Positions 9,579 to 18,618 of a stretch of DNA of 64,000 bases are shown one piece after another. Within the stretch, counting starts at the first letter, position 1. Every line of letters begins with the position of its first letter. Origin of the DNA: Fluoribacter dumoffii NY 23 (lineage in GTDB: Bacteria > Pseudomonadota > Gammaproteobacteria > Legionellales > Legionellaceae); the NCBI RefSeq assembly GCF_000236165.1, contig NZ_CM001373.1:1936777-2000776 (forward strand). Reading direction: 5' to 3'. The translations under genes and the position numbers were made by a program. The notes beneath the pieces are model-generated. The model had not been told where the DNA came from, searched no databases, and worked only from the letters and a program-made list of their open reading frames with translations.

Positions 9579-12500
9579 TCAGTTTTTCACCAGACGGCAA
9601 AAAATATTCATCATTGCAATTTGTTCAACATTGGTTGGAGTGGCTTGCAATAGTGTAGGCGAATACACCACAATCGCCAAACACTGGGCCCTTGAGACGG
9701 CGACATTGATCCTGTTTTTATCAAAGAGAAAATTAAGGCCCCGCGGTGACTCCTCCACATTACTCGTACACATGCTTAAAAAAACAATCGGGGCTTCCTG
9801 TCCCTGAAATTTATCCACACTTCCTACTCTAGCCTGTTCACCAAGGGCAATTTTTAATTTACTCACCTGATGGTTGTAGGGAGCAACAAAAAGAATATCA
9901 TTCCAGCCGATGATTCTTTGAACTCCATCCTTTTCTTTAAATGTTCTACCCAAAAGTTCCTGGGTTAATAATACAATCTGCTCCACTTCCTCATCACTGG
10001 CTTGTGTATTGCCCTCATGGAAAACGGGGATGGGAATAATTCCTGCTTCTTTATTCAACCTTCCCCAATATCCCTCAGGTACACTTATTAACTGCTGGGC
10101 GTTTCCAGGTGCGGTCTCTAATTTCCCTTCATAGATGGCCTCGCTGATAAACTCATTGACTGACGGATGCATTCTGTAGGTAGTACCTAGAAAAACCCCC
10201 AAAGAATCTGGAATGGTAGGCGTTGTATGCAGTAAATAATCTAATACCGATAAACCACTTTCGTCAGGATGGCTTCCTTGTGAAGGTTGCCCTAACTGCA
10301 TTTGATCGCCCATTAAAATAATATTGCGGGTAGAACGGCTCATCGCAATTAAATTGGCAACACAGACTTGTCCTGCTTCATCAATGAATAGATAATCAAA
10401 CGAATCTGCCAATTCTTCTCTGGTAAAGCCCCATGCTGTTGTGCCTATAACACACCCTGGTTGAATGAATTCGATTATCTGTTCATTATCCAGTAGGGTA
10501 ATATTCAAATCGTCAATTTGCCCATCGGTATTTCGGGCACAGGCAAAAAAACCTTTTATTCCTTGTTGGTTACAATAATCAGCAGTCTTTACCAACAAAT
10601 TATTGATTGCCTTATGGCTGTTTGATGAAATACCTATTTTTTTTCCTCTTCGTACCAGTTCTGCAATCAGATGTCTTCCTGTAAAGGTTTTTCCAGCTCC
10701 CGGTGGTCCTTGTAAGGTAAGATAACTATTATTCAGATTTAAAACCGCATGAGTAATTTGTGCTAACCGTTCATCCGGATGGTGGCTTGGGGCTATAGGC
10801 GCTCCTGGGGGGTGATCTTTAATTCGTGGATAAGCTCTCCCCAAAAAATCAAGTAGGGCAGTGTTTTCCAGCATCCCTTGTTCAAATGCGGCGGCCTGCT
10901 TTGCAATTGCCTTGGGAATCGAATGAGGGTCAACAAATTCATTGGGGATTAAAGTCACTGGATCAGTAGGCTCTTTTTGCATTTGTAGAACAATAATTCC
11001 CTGCTCCAAATCACTATCGTCTTCACAATATGCCGCAGTTAATGTTTTCCCCCCTTCGGTTTTTTCGCCCAAAACATAATATTGCTTGGCACTTCCTTTA
11101 AACTCCTGTTGCGGATCAAAAAAATATTCATAGGCTAAATTGCGTGATTTTGGCCTCGGCTTATAAGGAAGTTTGGGAGTGCGCCGACAATAAGCCAAAC
11201 AATCAATATCATCAAATAATTCTTCCCGGGTTAAACCCAATCGCTCAAACATACGCCAAAATACAGGTTTCGCTTCACGTCGATGAAACTCAATAGACCA
11301 GGCGAAAATTAAATGGATTTTCGCTAATTGCATGTTCGCTGCTGTTTTTAAATGTTCTGCTTGCATCAATAACCGATCGCGCAATTGGATATGCTCACCC
11401 AAGTCTTCTTTGGGCTTCACTTCAACAGGTTCGCTGTTACCCAAATATATTATGCCTTCTTCTTTTTGCCTTTCCCTGAGCCAATCCACCAATTCCTGCG
11501 TGGAATTGCAATCATCCATATTGTAGGCGCGGAGATCATTTAGTATTTTGGAGGTGTGCCAATGTTCCCCATCAGGATGTTCTCGCCAATGTTCATAAAC
11601 AACTACGGAATCCCCCCCAGACCCCACCGCCGTATCTCGCTTGCCCCGGTATAAATGCTCAATATTTTTAATGGAATAACGAGGTTCGCCAATAATCATG
11701 GACGCTTTTACAATTTTATATAAATCAACAAACACTTCATGGCGCAAGAGCTGATCGATTTCCACCTCACAAACCCCATAACGTCCCATTAAACGGCGAC
11801 AGGCAGAAATTTCATAATTGGCATAATGATAAATATGCATCTGCGGCTCTTCTTGCCAACGTTGGTATACCCACTGTACGAATGCTTGAAAGGCTGCTTT
11901 CTCCTGCTCGCGGTTATGTGCCCAAAAATCTTTATACTGACGCTTTGCCTTTTCATCAAAATAGGTTATGCCCCAAAGATACTCCAAGCCCCCCTCTTCC
12001 AGAGGAAACCCTTCAATATCAAAAAAAACATCCTTGGGGGATGCAGGCGGCAACAAAGCCAAACCTTGTTTTTGTCCTGGAACATGAGAAAACAACTGAT
12101 ACAAGGGAATTTCCTTTCCGCTGCTTTCCTTTTGAATTTTAGCTTGGGCTTGCAAACGCATGAATCGTTCAGGCTTAACCCCTTTTATCGAGGAAATTTT
12201 TGCCTGGGCTAAAGCGGTCATGGTATTAATTCCTGCTTGATGCAGTTTTTTAATTTGTCCTGAGGTAATATTTGCGACCTGGATTAAATGATCTGCCTTG
12301 GTTAATAACTCTTGGGCGTAATTAGTCCACCGTCCCCAATTTTTAGACGCAGCAGGATCAGGACAGGAGGCCGGATCAAAATTTTGATGTGCCAATAAAA
12401 ACTGTTGTTTCAGATTTTGATAAAAATAATAATAATCTGCCGTGCGAAAGCGTTTCTGTTCCTTGTCTCCTAATACAACAGTGATGTATTCCGTAGCAGA

Positions 12501-12977
12501 TCCTTGCATTGTTTCGAGCATTTCTGCATAACAACACAATTGCAGCAAAAATCCAGGTTTTACTGATTTGGCCCACTTGGTATCCCAAACTTCATAACAG
12601 TAATCCCCAAACCGGCTCTTACCCGCTACCTTAATTAAAAAATCCGCATAGCCCTGGAAGGGAAAGAATTGTAAATGGGCTTGATAAATCACATCTGCCC
12701 CATTTTCCATTGCCTTCAAGGTAGACTCATAGGAATTTGCCTGCTCACGCAAATTAACCACAGAACATGCTTGGTCTTCAAATTGGCTGAGCAGCTCTAA
12801 CTCATGTTGGTTTCCCAAATGCTGCAATACGTCAATTAATTGATCTTTCTCATCAGGTGCAGGTAACAAATCAGGATGAATCACTGCAAGATGCTCTATC
12901 CACGAGACAAAGGGACTTTCCATAAATTGAGTAAGATCCGAGGGGGAAAAAATTAATTGATCTGATTCGAAATACAT
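9579..12977 (-). CDS. TM0106-type RecB-like nuclease fused to SF1 (Upf1/Dna2-like) helicase
   Basis: This 1132-residue protein combines three modules. The N-terminal third is RecB-nuclease-like and contains the YEVWDTKWAKS segment. A middle RNase H-like exonuclease has DVFFDIEG near residue 322 and a later YNMDDC. The C-terminal superfamily 1 helicase carries GPPGAGKTFTGR (Walker A, about 755), FIDEAGQV (Walker B, about 867), DKFQGQE (about 1057) and NVAVSRAQ. A short helix-hairpin-helix-like stretch (HQAGINTMTALAQA...ISSIKGV) lies between the first two. Proteins of this layout are thought to act in DNA processing or repair, but the exact role is not established. The gene stands alone, transcribed toward the methyltransferases. 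Confidence 0.9.
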   Translation of the reverse strand: MYFESDQLIFSPSDLTQFMESPFVSWIEHLAVIHPDLLPAPDEKDQLIDVLQHLGNQHELELLSQFEDQACSVVNLREQANSYESTLKAMENGADVIYQAHLQFFPFQGYADFLIKVAGKSRFGDYCYEVWDTKWAKSVKPGFLLQLCCYAEMLETMQGSATEYITVVLGDKEQKRFRTADYYYFYQNLKQQFLLAHQNFDPASCPDPAASKNWGRWTNYAQELLTKADHLIQVANITSGQIKKLHQAGINTMTALAQAKISSIKGVKPERFMRLQAQAKIQKESSGKEIPLYQLFSHVPGQKQGLALLPPASPKDVFFDIEGFPLEEGGLEYLWGITYFDEKAKRQYKDFWAHNREQEKAAFQAFVQWVYQRWQEEPQMHIYHYANYEISACRRLMGRYGVCEVEIDQLLRHEVFVDLYKIVKASMIIGEPRYSIKNIEHLYRGKRDTAVGSGGDSVVVYEHWREHPDGEHWHTSKILNDLRAYNMDDCNSTQELVDWLRERQKEEGIIYLGNSEPVEVKPKEDLGEHIQLRDRLLMQAEHLKTAANMQLAKIHLIFAWSIEFHRREAKPVFWRMFERLGLTREELFDDIDCLAYCRRTPKLPYKPRPKSRNLAYEYFFDPQQEFKGSAKQYYVLGEKTEGGKTLTAAYCEDDSDLEQGIIVLQMQKEPTDPVTLIPNEFVDPHSIPKAIAKQAAAFEQGMLENTALLDFLGRAYPRIKDHPPGAPIAPSHHPDERLAQITHAVLNLNNSYLTLQGPPGAGKTFTGRHLIAELVRRGKKIGISSNSHKAINNLLVKTADYCNQQGIKGFFACARNTDGQIDDLNITLLDNEQIIEFIQPGCVIGTTAWGFTREELADSFDYLFIDEAGQVCVANLIAMSRSTRNIILMGDQMQLGQPSQGSHPDESGLSVLDYLLHTTPTIPDSLGVFLGTTYRMHPSVNEFISEAIYEGKLETAPGNAQQLISVPEGYWGRLNKEAGIIPIPVFHEGNTQASDEEVEQIVLLTQELLGRTFKEKDGVQRIIGWNDILFVAPYNHQVSKLKIALGEQARVGSVDKFQGQEAPIVFLSMCTSNVEESPRGLNFLFDKNRINVAVSRAQCLAIVVYSPTLLQATPTNVEQIAMMNIFCRLVKN

Positions 12978-13164
12978 TTTGAAGAGTTTTAGGTGGATTA
13001 GTGGGTTATCCTAAAATTATACTAAAAGATGCATTCAGGGAAGCATGCAACTCTTTTTGGATATGAAGAGCCAAGGAAAAGATAAAGTCCCGGACTATCC
13101 GGTATTTCTGTTTTTCTAGTATAAATTTCACAGATGGCGAGATAAGATTGTTTGTTTTTTATCC

Positions 13165-13170
13165 TATAAT
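13165..13170 (+). promoter_or_regulatory. Candidate -10 element for the unknown gene at 13242
   Basis: A perfect TATAAT lies at 13165-13170; the -35 is poor. Transcription would begin near 13177. That makes the upstream GTG start at 13179 essentially leaderless, and favours an ATG at 13242 or 13254 for the downstream gene. Confidence 0.5.
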
Positions 13171-13241
13171 AGTTATTAGTGTACACACAAGAGTGTCCGA
13201 GCCATAGTGTATTTATTGCTCTCCAGGCATTCTACTCCGGG

Positions 13242-14480
13242 ATGAAAAACCCTATGAGACCTGAAGTAAAGCTGATAATAGACGCTTTAAATGCAGTTAT
13301 TGACGAAACAGCAGATTTCAACTGTTATCTGGATAAAATTGAATTTTTAGAAGCAGAAAACCGCGTGTTGGTTTCTACCCCAGTTGAGCAGGACATCAAG
13401 GCAAGCAGAAATAATAAATATATTTTAAGGGATAATTTCTTTAAAAAATTTCTAGGTGTTCCCGTAGAAAACATCGAAGGGAAATATGCTTTCTTAATTC
13501 CTCTTGATGAATTAAGCCGACTGAAAATAATTACCGAAAAGATGAAGGCCTTACAAAATCCCCCCGTGCAAAAAAACAACTCAAACCCAGATAAGGAATC
13601 CAGACGGTCACCAATTCATAATTTAAAAAAATTATTAGAACGGATAAAACCCTCAGAAGAGGTATTATCAAAACTTGGCCCAGAAATACATTATATTCAT
13701 TTTAGTAGTTCGCCGGATGTAATACCTAAGGGCCGGCATTTCATCCCCCAAGCCATAGATAAAAAAATTAAAGACACTACCCTTGCTGTTTTAGCTGCAC
13801 TGGATGCCCGTCAAGGCCTTGATCATACATTGTTCATTAACTTTACCGGGCATGAAGCGCCTGTAGCAAATGCATTATATATGCATGGGATTGACTGCAT
13901 CTGGCAATTGTCCATCGTGTCTGATGAAACCTCACAAATAAGAATTATGGATCAGTTACAGGATTCTTTACCCCGGGACGAATTGTTATTACATTCGCCG
14001 CAACTGCATGATTCTTCATTGGGTTTAATTCTTGAGCCCAACCATGGCTTCACTGAAATTGAGGAAGAGAAACTACCTGCCTGGGATCGCTTGAAAGAAT
14101 TCGGAATTCAACAGGTGGTTTTATTAACTGAGAAAAATTTCAATCAGGGGAAATGTATTTATCCGCTTGAGGAGCATTACTTCGAAAGCGAAAGAAAATT
14201 TTATTCCTGGATCCAATCAGTACCTCAAAGTTTTAATTTATGGGTTATTGGTGTAGGACACTTTAAAGAAAAAACCGAGGAAGATTGCCAGACCATTGAA
14301 GAAGCTTTCAAGATCCACACTCCCCCCTCTCCCGTAACCTACAAATTACCGACTCATTATTCGCTTTTCAAAACCTCCCAGATTTCTGGCACTTATACAT
14401 CCCCCCTAAGCTTAAATGGAACCATAAAAGTAAATACAAAAGAGGAAGATGAGAATGAAAGCACACTCGGGCTCGATTAA
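13242..14480 (+). CDS. Hypothetical protein, no recognised domain
   Basis: I do not recognise this family. The protein is mainly hydrophilic with no signal peptide or membrane span. The frame opens at GTG 13179, but the -10 element sits only nine bases before that codon, so ATG 13242 (GMKNPMRPEVK) or ATG 13254 is more likely. The C-terminal tail is polar and acidic (KEEDENESTLGLD). In a Legionella setting a lineage-specific soluble protein like this could be a secreted effector, but the promoter lacks a PmrA-type box and nothing else supports that. Confidence 0.6.
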   Translation: MKNPMRPEVKLIIDALNAVIDETADFNCYLDKIEFLEAENRVLVSTPVEQDIKASRNNKYILRDNFFKKFLGVPVENIEGKYAFLIPLDELSRLKIITEKMKALQNPPVQKNNSNPDKESRRSPIHNLKKLLERIKPSEEVLSKLGPEIHYIHFSSSPDVIPKGRHFIPQAIDKKIKDTTLAVLAALDARQGLDHTLFINFTGHEAPVANALYMHGIDCIWQLSIVSDETSQIRIMDQLQDSLPRDELLLHSPQLHDSSLGLILEPNHGFTEIEEEKLPAWDRLKEFGIQQVVLLTEKNFNQGKCIYPLEEHYFESERKFYSWIQSVPQSFNLWVIGVGHFKEKTEEDCQTIEEAFKIHTPPSPVTYKLPTHYSLFKTSQISGTYTSPLSLNGTIKVNTKEEDENESTLGLD

Positions 14481-14674
14481 AATCATTGGGAGGTCTGAAC
14501 TCAGGAATTTATGTGGCAACTTAAGTACGTTAAACGAAGTCCTCTGTAACAAAAAATAGTTTAAAGTAAACGGTCACCATGATTATCACAAAAACTTCAT
14601 TGTTCGGCACTTTCCCTGGCAATAACCTTTGAGTGCCTGAAGATTAAAAATGCCAAGGACCTAATAAAAAATTA

Positions 14675-15577
14675 TCAGTATTGTTGTAAGGCCTCAATGC
14701 GTTTTTTTAAAGGAGGATGGCTGGAAAAAAGAGCAAGCCAACTTTCTTTATCGGAGATTTTCATAGTATTAAATGCCGGTGCCCGCTCATCTCTTGGCGT
14801 TTTATCCTCAAGTTCCTGCAGACGGTATAAGGCTTTTATCATTTTGTCTCTACCTACGTATTCTGCTGAGCCTCGGTCTGCTCGAAATTCGCGATAACGA
14901 GAGAACCACATTACAATCAGGGAAGCGAGAATTCCAAACAGCAGTTCAAAGATTAGGGCAACACTATAGTAAACGAAACCACCTTGCACCCCCTCCTCGT
15001 CGTCTCTTCTGAAAAACTGCATCACCAGAAATGCAGCAACACGGGCAAAAAAGATTACAAAGGTATTTACTACCCCTTGAATTAAAGTCAGAGTTACCAT
15101 GTCCCCATTGGCGACGTGGGCGAGTTCATGTCCCAGAACTCCTTGTAACTCCTCTTCATTCATTGTATTGAGCAACCCAGAGGAAACGGCTACCAGCGCT
15201 TTATTTTTATTCCACCCAGTGGCAAAAGCATTAGGTTCGGGGCTATCGTAAATTCCTACATCAGGCATGCCGATATTTCTTTTTTGGCTTAAATTCCTTA
15301 TTTCTTTCATCAACCAAAATTCAGCCTCAGTTTTGGGTTTGTCAATTATTTGAACATTAAAAGCATGAATTGCCATCCATTTGGAAATAAACAGGGAGAT
15401 AAATGCTCCAGTAAAACCAATAATTCCTGCATAAATTAATAAAGCTTGGTAATTTAATCCATATTGGGTCAGATACGGCCCAATATTGAACAGACTCAAT
15501 ATAAAAGAGATTACCACGAGAATTGCGAGGTTAGTTGCGAGAAATAAGACTATTCTTTTAAACATGATTTTCCTCAT
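14675..15577 (-). CDS. htpX: Protease HtpX, membrane zinc metallopeptidase (M48)
   Basis: HtpX is an inner-membrane zinc metalloprotease that helps degrade damaged membrane proteins. The 300-residue protein has two N-terminal membrane spans, the zinc motif HELAH in LGHELAHVANGDM, two further hydrophobic stretches and the third-ligand region EFRADRGSAEYVGR. Length and layout match the family. ATG 15577 has GGAAG eight bases upstream; ATG 15565 (MFKRIVLFLATN) has AGGA and resembles the usual family start, so either may be used. The gene stands alone and faces away from the DUF421-type gene. Confidence 0.93.
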   Translation of the reverse strand: MRKIMFKRIVLFLATNLAILVVISFILSLFNIGPYLTQYGLNYQALLIYAGIIGFTGAFISLFISKWMAIHAFNVQIIDKPKTEAEFWLMKEIRNLSQKRNIGMPDVGIYDSPEPNAFATGWNKNKALVAVSSGLLNTMNEEELQGVLGHELAHVANGDMVTLTLIQGVVNTFVIFFARVAAFLVMQFFRRDDEEGVQGGFVYYSVALIFELLFGILASLIVMWFSRYREFRADRGSAEYVGRDKMIKALYRLQELEDKTPRDERAPAFNTMKISDKESWLALFSSHPPLKKRIEALQQY

Positions 15578-15738
15578 GGATTGCTCTTCCTTATTTTAAT
15601 TATAGTAGCTCACATCATGATATTAGTGTGGTGACTGACAATAAAAACTCATCCAATCGAGAGATAAATTATTATCTCATTTGAGAAACCGGCCGCTGGC
15701 ATCCTATAATTAGGAAACGTTAAATAAGCCGAAAAACC

Positions 15739-16239
15739 ATGGAAAAATTTTTAGGGATAAGCGAAATTTTTGATTATGGACTTTATTTACGGGGCATTTT
15801 AATTACCTTATATGCGATTGTTATTTTTCGCACCAACTTATCGCGCCTTTATGGAAGCCATACGTGTCTGGATTTTATTATCTATATTATTTTAGGTGCG
15901 ATTTTAGGGGAAGCTATTGTCAATAATATTCCTCTTTTACCCTCCGTTATTGTCTGCACAATTATAGTGGTAATGTATAAAATAATGGCTTTTTTAACCT
16001 ATAAAAGTCATAAAATCGGGAAATACATCAAGGGAGAAAAAATTATTCTCATTAAAAATGGAAAATTGGTTAAGAAAAATCTGGATTGTACCCGGGTTAC
16101 TGTCAATGACATCTTGCAATCGTTACGGTTGCAAAACGGAACCAATGATCTTAAATTAGTAAAGACAGCTATCCTGGAGCGAGGAGGGGAAATTTCATTT
16201 GAAATGAAGCGAAAGAAACCTGCCCTAAATACAAACTGA
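15739..16239 (+). CDS. DUF421-type membrane protein (YetF-like)
   Basis: This 166-residue protein has about three N-terminal membrane helices followed by a small soluble domain containing GEKIILIKNGKLVKKNL and a later TVNDILQSLRLQN. That combination matches the DUF421/YetF family of inner-membrane proteins, whose role is poorly known. It ends in a basic tail (FEMKRKKPALNTN). The next gene, SulP, is separated by a terminator-like hairpin and has its own -10 candidate, so the two are probably not one operon. Confidence 0.75.
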   Translation: MEKFLGISEIFDYGLYLRGILITLYAIVIFRTNLSRLYGSHTCLDFIIYIILGAILGEAIVNNIPLLPSVIVCTIIVVMYKIMAFLTYKSHKIGKYIKGEKIILIKNGKLVKKNLDCTRVTVNDILQSLRLQNGTNDLKLVKTAILERGGEISFEMKRKKPALNTN

Positions 16240-16339
16240 CCCTTTTTCAATACGCTAAAATTGTTCAAGGTGCGTATTAAAGTTTGAAATAAACTTGATA
16301 AAAATGGCCTAGGCATCTAAATTCAGATAGGAGGTCTTC

Positions 16340-16375
16340 ATCCCACCCTTTTTAGGAAAATTATGGGATTTTTTG
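16340..16375 (+). terminator. Intrinsic terminator-like hairpin
   Basis: ATCCCA (16340-16345) pairs with TGGGAT (16364-16369) and is followed by a T-run. The stem is short with an 18-base loop, so this is a weak call. It would end transcription from the DUF421-type gene. A TATAAT at 16378-16383 just downstream could serve the SulP gene. Confidence 0.4.
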
Positions 16376-16407
16376 TTTATAATAAGGGAATAAAACAGGG
16401 AGGCTGA

Positions 16408-17940
16408 ATGATAAAAGGAAAATTCTCCAGTATCAAATATGATCTACAAGCATCCATTGTAGTATTTCTTGTTGCTTTACCCTTATGCCTGGGCATTGCA
16501 TTGGCATCTGAAGCTCCTTTGTTTTCAGGAATAATTGCCGGAATAGTGGGTGGTTCCGTTGTTGGCTTTCTTAGCGGATCCCCATTGGGGGTCAGTGGTC
16601 CGGCAGCCGGGCTGGTGGCAATAGTACTCGGGGCTCAGAAATCATTGGGATCTTGGGAAGCCTTTTTATTTGCAGGATTTATTGCCGGGATCTTTCAGGT
16701 AGTAGCCGGATTTTTGCGGGGAGGGATTATTGCTTATTATTTCCCCTCTGCGGTAATTAAAGGGATGCTTACGGGGATTGGGATCATCATCATTCTAAAG
16801 CAAATTCCTCATTTGATTGGCTATGATATTTCCCCTATTTTAACTGATTTAGGCGATGGTCGGCTCGAATATTTTTATATTGAAAGAGCGATTGAGCACA
16901 TCAATTATGGAGTAGTCATTATAAGCATTGTGTCGCTTTTTATAATGTTGTTATGGCAGTTTCTGCTAAATAAGGGATTTAAGCTTTTTGAACTGTTACA
17001 AGCTCCATTGGTAGTCGTTTTATGCGGATTTTTACTATCCTGGCTGTACAAAAATGGATTGCTCCCGTTCCATTTAGAGCCTACTGAGCTCGTGCAAATT
17101 CCTGAATTCCAAGGGGTTGCCAATATGAGCAAAGTAATCACGTTACCTGATTTTCATCAGTTTACTAACCTAGAGGTTTATAAAATAGCAGCCACTATCG
17201 CTTTGGTCGCCAGCCTTGAAACTTTACTATGCGTTGAAGCCACTGATAAACTGGATCCTTATAAAAGAGTTACCCCCACAGACAGAGAATTAAAAGCACA
17301 AGGATTGGGAAATATGCTTTCCAGTTTAATTGGAGGGCTGCCTATCACGCAGGTAATTATACGCAGTTCCACTAATATTACCTTTGGAGCGCGAACAAAG
17401 TTATCCGCAATTTTGCATGGATTCCTAATTTTAATTTGTGTGCTCAGCATCCCTGGTATTTTAAATCAGATTCCACTAGCTTCATTGGCCGCAATTTTAG
17501 TCATTATTGGCTATAAATTAGCGAAACCCTCTGTGTTCAGGGAAATGTTTAAAGCAGGCTGGGAGCAATTTTTACCCTTCATTGTTACCGTAGTCGGAAT
17601 TGTGGCCACTGATCTACTTTTTGGTATTAGCATTGGCTTTGCAGTAGCCCTCTTTATTATTTTACGTAACCATTATTTAAATTCACACGATACCAGCATC
17701 GTTATGGAAGAAGGCATAATTTACCACGTGGAGTTAGCTGAGGAAGTGTCCTTTTTAAATAAAGGGAGCATCATTCATCAATTTCGAAAAATTCCACCCA
17801 AAGCTTCTGTAATCATTGACGGGACCCGCTCAAAATACATCGATAAGGATGTGCTGGAGGTTATCAACAATTTTCTGGAGAGTGCTAAAACAAAAGACAT
17901 TACAGTCGAGATGCGTGGAATCCCGTTGCAAATGACGTAG
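16408..17940 (+). CDS. SulP/SLC26 family inorganic anion transporter
   Basis: This 510-residue integral membrane protein matches SulP transporters, which move bicarbonate, sulfate or similar anions. Visible features are the N-terminal signature (DLQASIVVFLVALPLCLGIALAS), the GGSVVGFLSGSPLGVSGPAAG loop split across two helices, many hydrophobic helices, and a C-terminal STAS-like region (HQFRKIPPKASVIIDGTRS) that is shorter than usual. GGGAGG lies just before ATG 16408. Homologues of this size often pair with a carbonic anhydrase, but none is adjacent here, so the substrate is open. Confidence 0.88.
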   Translation: MIKGKFSSIKYDLQASIVVFLVALPLCLGIALASEAPLFSGIIAGIVGGSVVGFLSGSPLGVSGPAAGLVAIVLGAQKSLGSWEAFLFAGFIAGIFQVVAGFLRGGIIAYYFPSAVIKGMLTGIGIIIILKQIPHLIGYDISPILTDLGDGRLEYFYIERAIEHINYGVVIISIVSLFIMLLWQFLLNKGFKLFELLQAPLVVVLCGFLLSWLYKNGLLPFHLEPTELVQIPEFQGVANMSKVITLPDFHQFTNLEVYKIAATIALVASLETLLCVEATDKLDPYKRVTPTDRELKAQGLGNMLSSLIGGLPITQVIIRSSTNITFGARTKLSAILHGFLILICVLSIPGILNQIPLASLAAILVIIGYKLAKPSVFREMFKAGWEQFLPFIVTVVGIVATDLLFGISIGFAVALFIILRNHYLNSHDTSIVMEEGIIYHVELAEEVSFLNKGSIIHQFRKIPPKASVIIDGTRSKYIDKDVLEVINNFLESAKTKDITVEMRGIPLQMT

Positions 17941-18023
17941 TTTGTAACAGGTCTGGTATGGAGTTAGCACACTGATTTTCGCTAAGAATTACACATATTT
18001 ACACATCAATTTTTTTACGCTGC

Positions 18024-18365
18024 TCAATAAAATAAAAAATAGGAGTAAAATGACTTTATCTCCTCCTTTCTTTCAGAGGATGGTAAATCCCCCAGCTCAA
18101 CATGCAACACCCTAGCAATTTCTGATAAGTCAATACTGGAATGCTCTTCAATATGATAGATTATATCAACCATTTTTTTTGGTAACTCAATATAAGCGAA
18201 ATGATTTCTAAATAATGCATCCAGAGTAGGAACAAAAAATCTCACCATATCAGAGTTTACTTGCTCTGTACTGGGGCAAAATTTTTTTAAACATTTGGCG
18301 CAGAACCTTAATGATATATCGTGTGACTGTAAGCTCGTGCTCATTTCATCAAACATAATCATCAT
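18024..18365 (-). CDS. Small hypothetical protein under a Fur box
   Basis: This 113-residue protein is not recognised. It has a cysteine-rich segment near the N terminus (FCAKCLKKFCPS) that could bind metal, and is otherwise helical (MVDIIYHIEEHSSIDLSEIARVL). Possible starts are ATG 18365, 18362, 18356 or 18344; I list the longest. A strong Fur-type operator and a TTGACA box lie 50-75 bases upstream on the same strand, so the gene is probably induced under iron limitation. A role in iron handling is inferred from this alone. Confidence 0.6.
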   Translation of the reverse strand: MMIMFDEMSTSLQSHDISLRFCAKCLKKFCPSTEQVNSDMVRFFVPTLDALFRNHFAYIELPKKMVDIIYHIEEHSSIDLSEIARVLHVELGDLPSSERKEEIKSFYSYFLFY

Positions 18366-18399
18366 TTATCCATTTTAATAAGCAATTTTAGAACAGCAT

Positions 18400-18440
18400 T
18401 ACATGATAAAAGCCGAATGTCAATGATAATGATTATCATT
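18400..18440 (-). promoter_or_regulatory. Fur box overlapping the -35 region of the 113-residue gene
   Basis: A perfect 9-1-9 palindrome AATGATAAT-G-ATTATCATT spans 18422-18440 and contains the classical TGATAATnATTATCA Fur core exactly. On the minus strand a TTGACA (18423-18418) abuts it, followed after 16-17 bases by a weak -10 (around TAATGC/AATGCT). A bound repressor would block this promoter. The next minus-strand gene is the 113-residue protein ending at 18024. Confidence 0.85.
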
Positions 18441-18512
18441 TGCATTTAATTTGAATAGACTTTGAAGCAATAAAAATGACATTAAGAACGTTGGGGGATT
18501 ATTTGGGTAGTA

Positions 18513-18545
18513 CGCACATCAATATGATGCGTTATATGATGTGCG
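18513..18545. repeat. Perfect inverted repeat downstream of nitric oxide reductase
   Basis: CGCACATCA (18513-18521) and TGATGTGCG (18537-18545) form a 9-bp perfect stem with a 15-base loop, 74 bases beyond the stop of the nitric oxide reductase gene. No T-run follows in either direction, so it may be an RNA 3'-end structure or a protein-binding dyad rather than a simple terminator. Confidence 0.55.
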
Positions 18546-18618
18546 CGGATTATTTCCAGAAATTCCTACAGAGGATGTGTTGCATGTCCAATGACATCTC
18601 TGGCATCGAGACAGTTTC

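Noticed and set aside
11826..12212. Plus-strand frames of 86-128 codons inside the helicase gene
   Set aside because: They are antisense shadows of a conserved 1132-residue protein.
13179..13241. N-terminal extension of the gene at 13242 from GTG 13179
   Set aside because: A perfect TATAAT ends only nine bases before this codon, so no room is left for a ribosome site.
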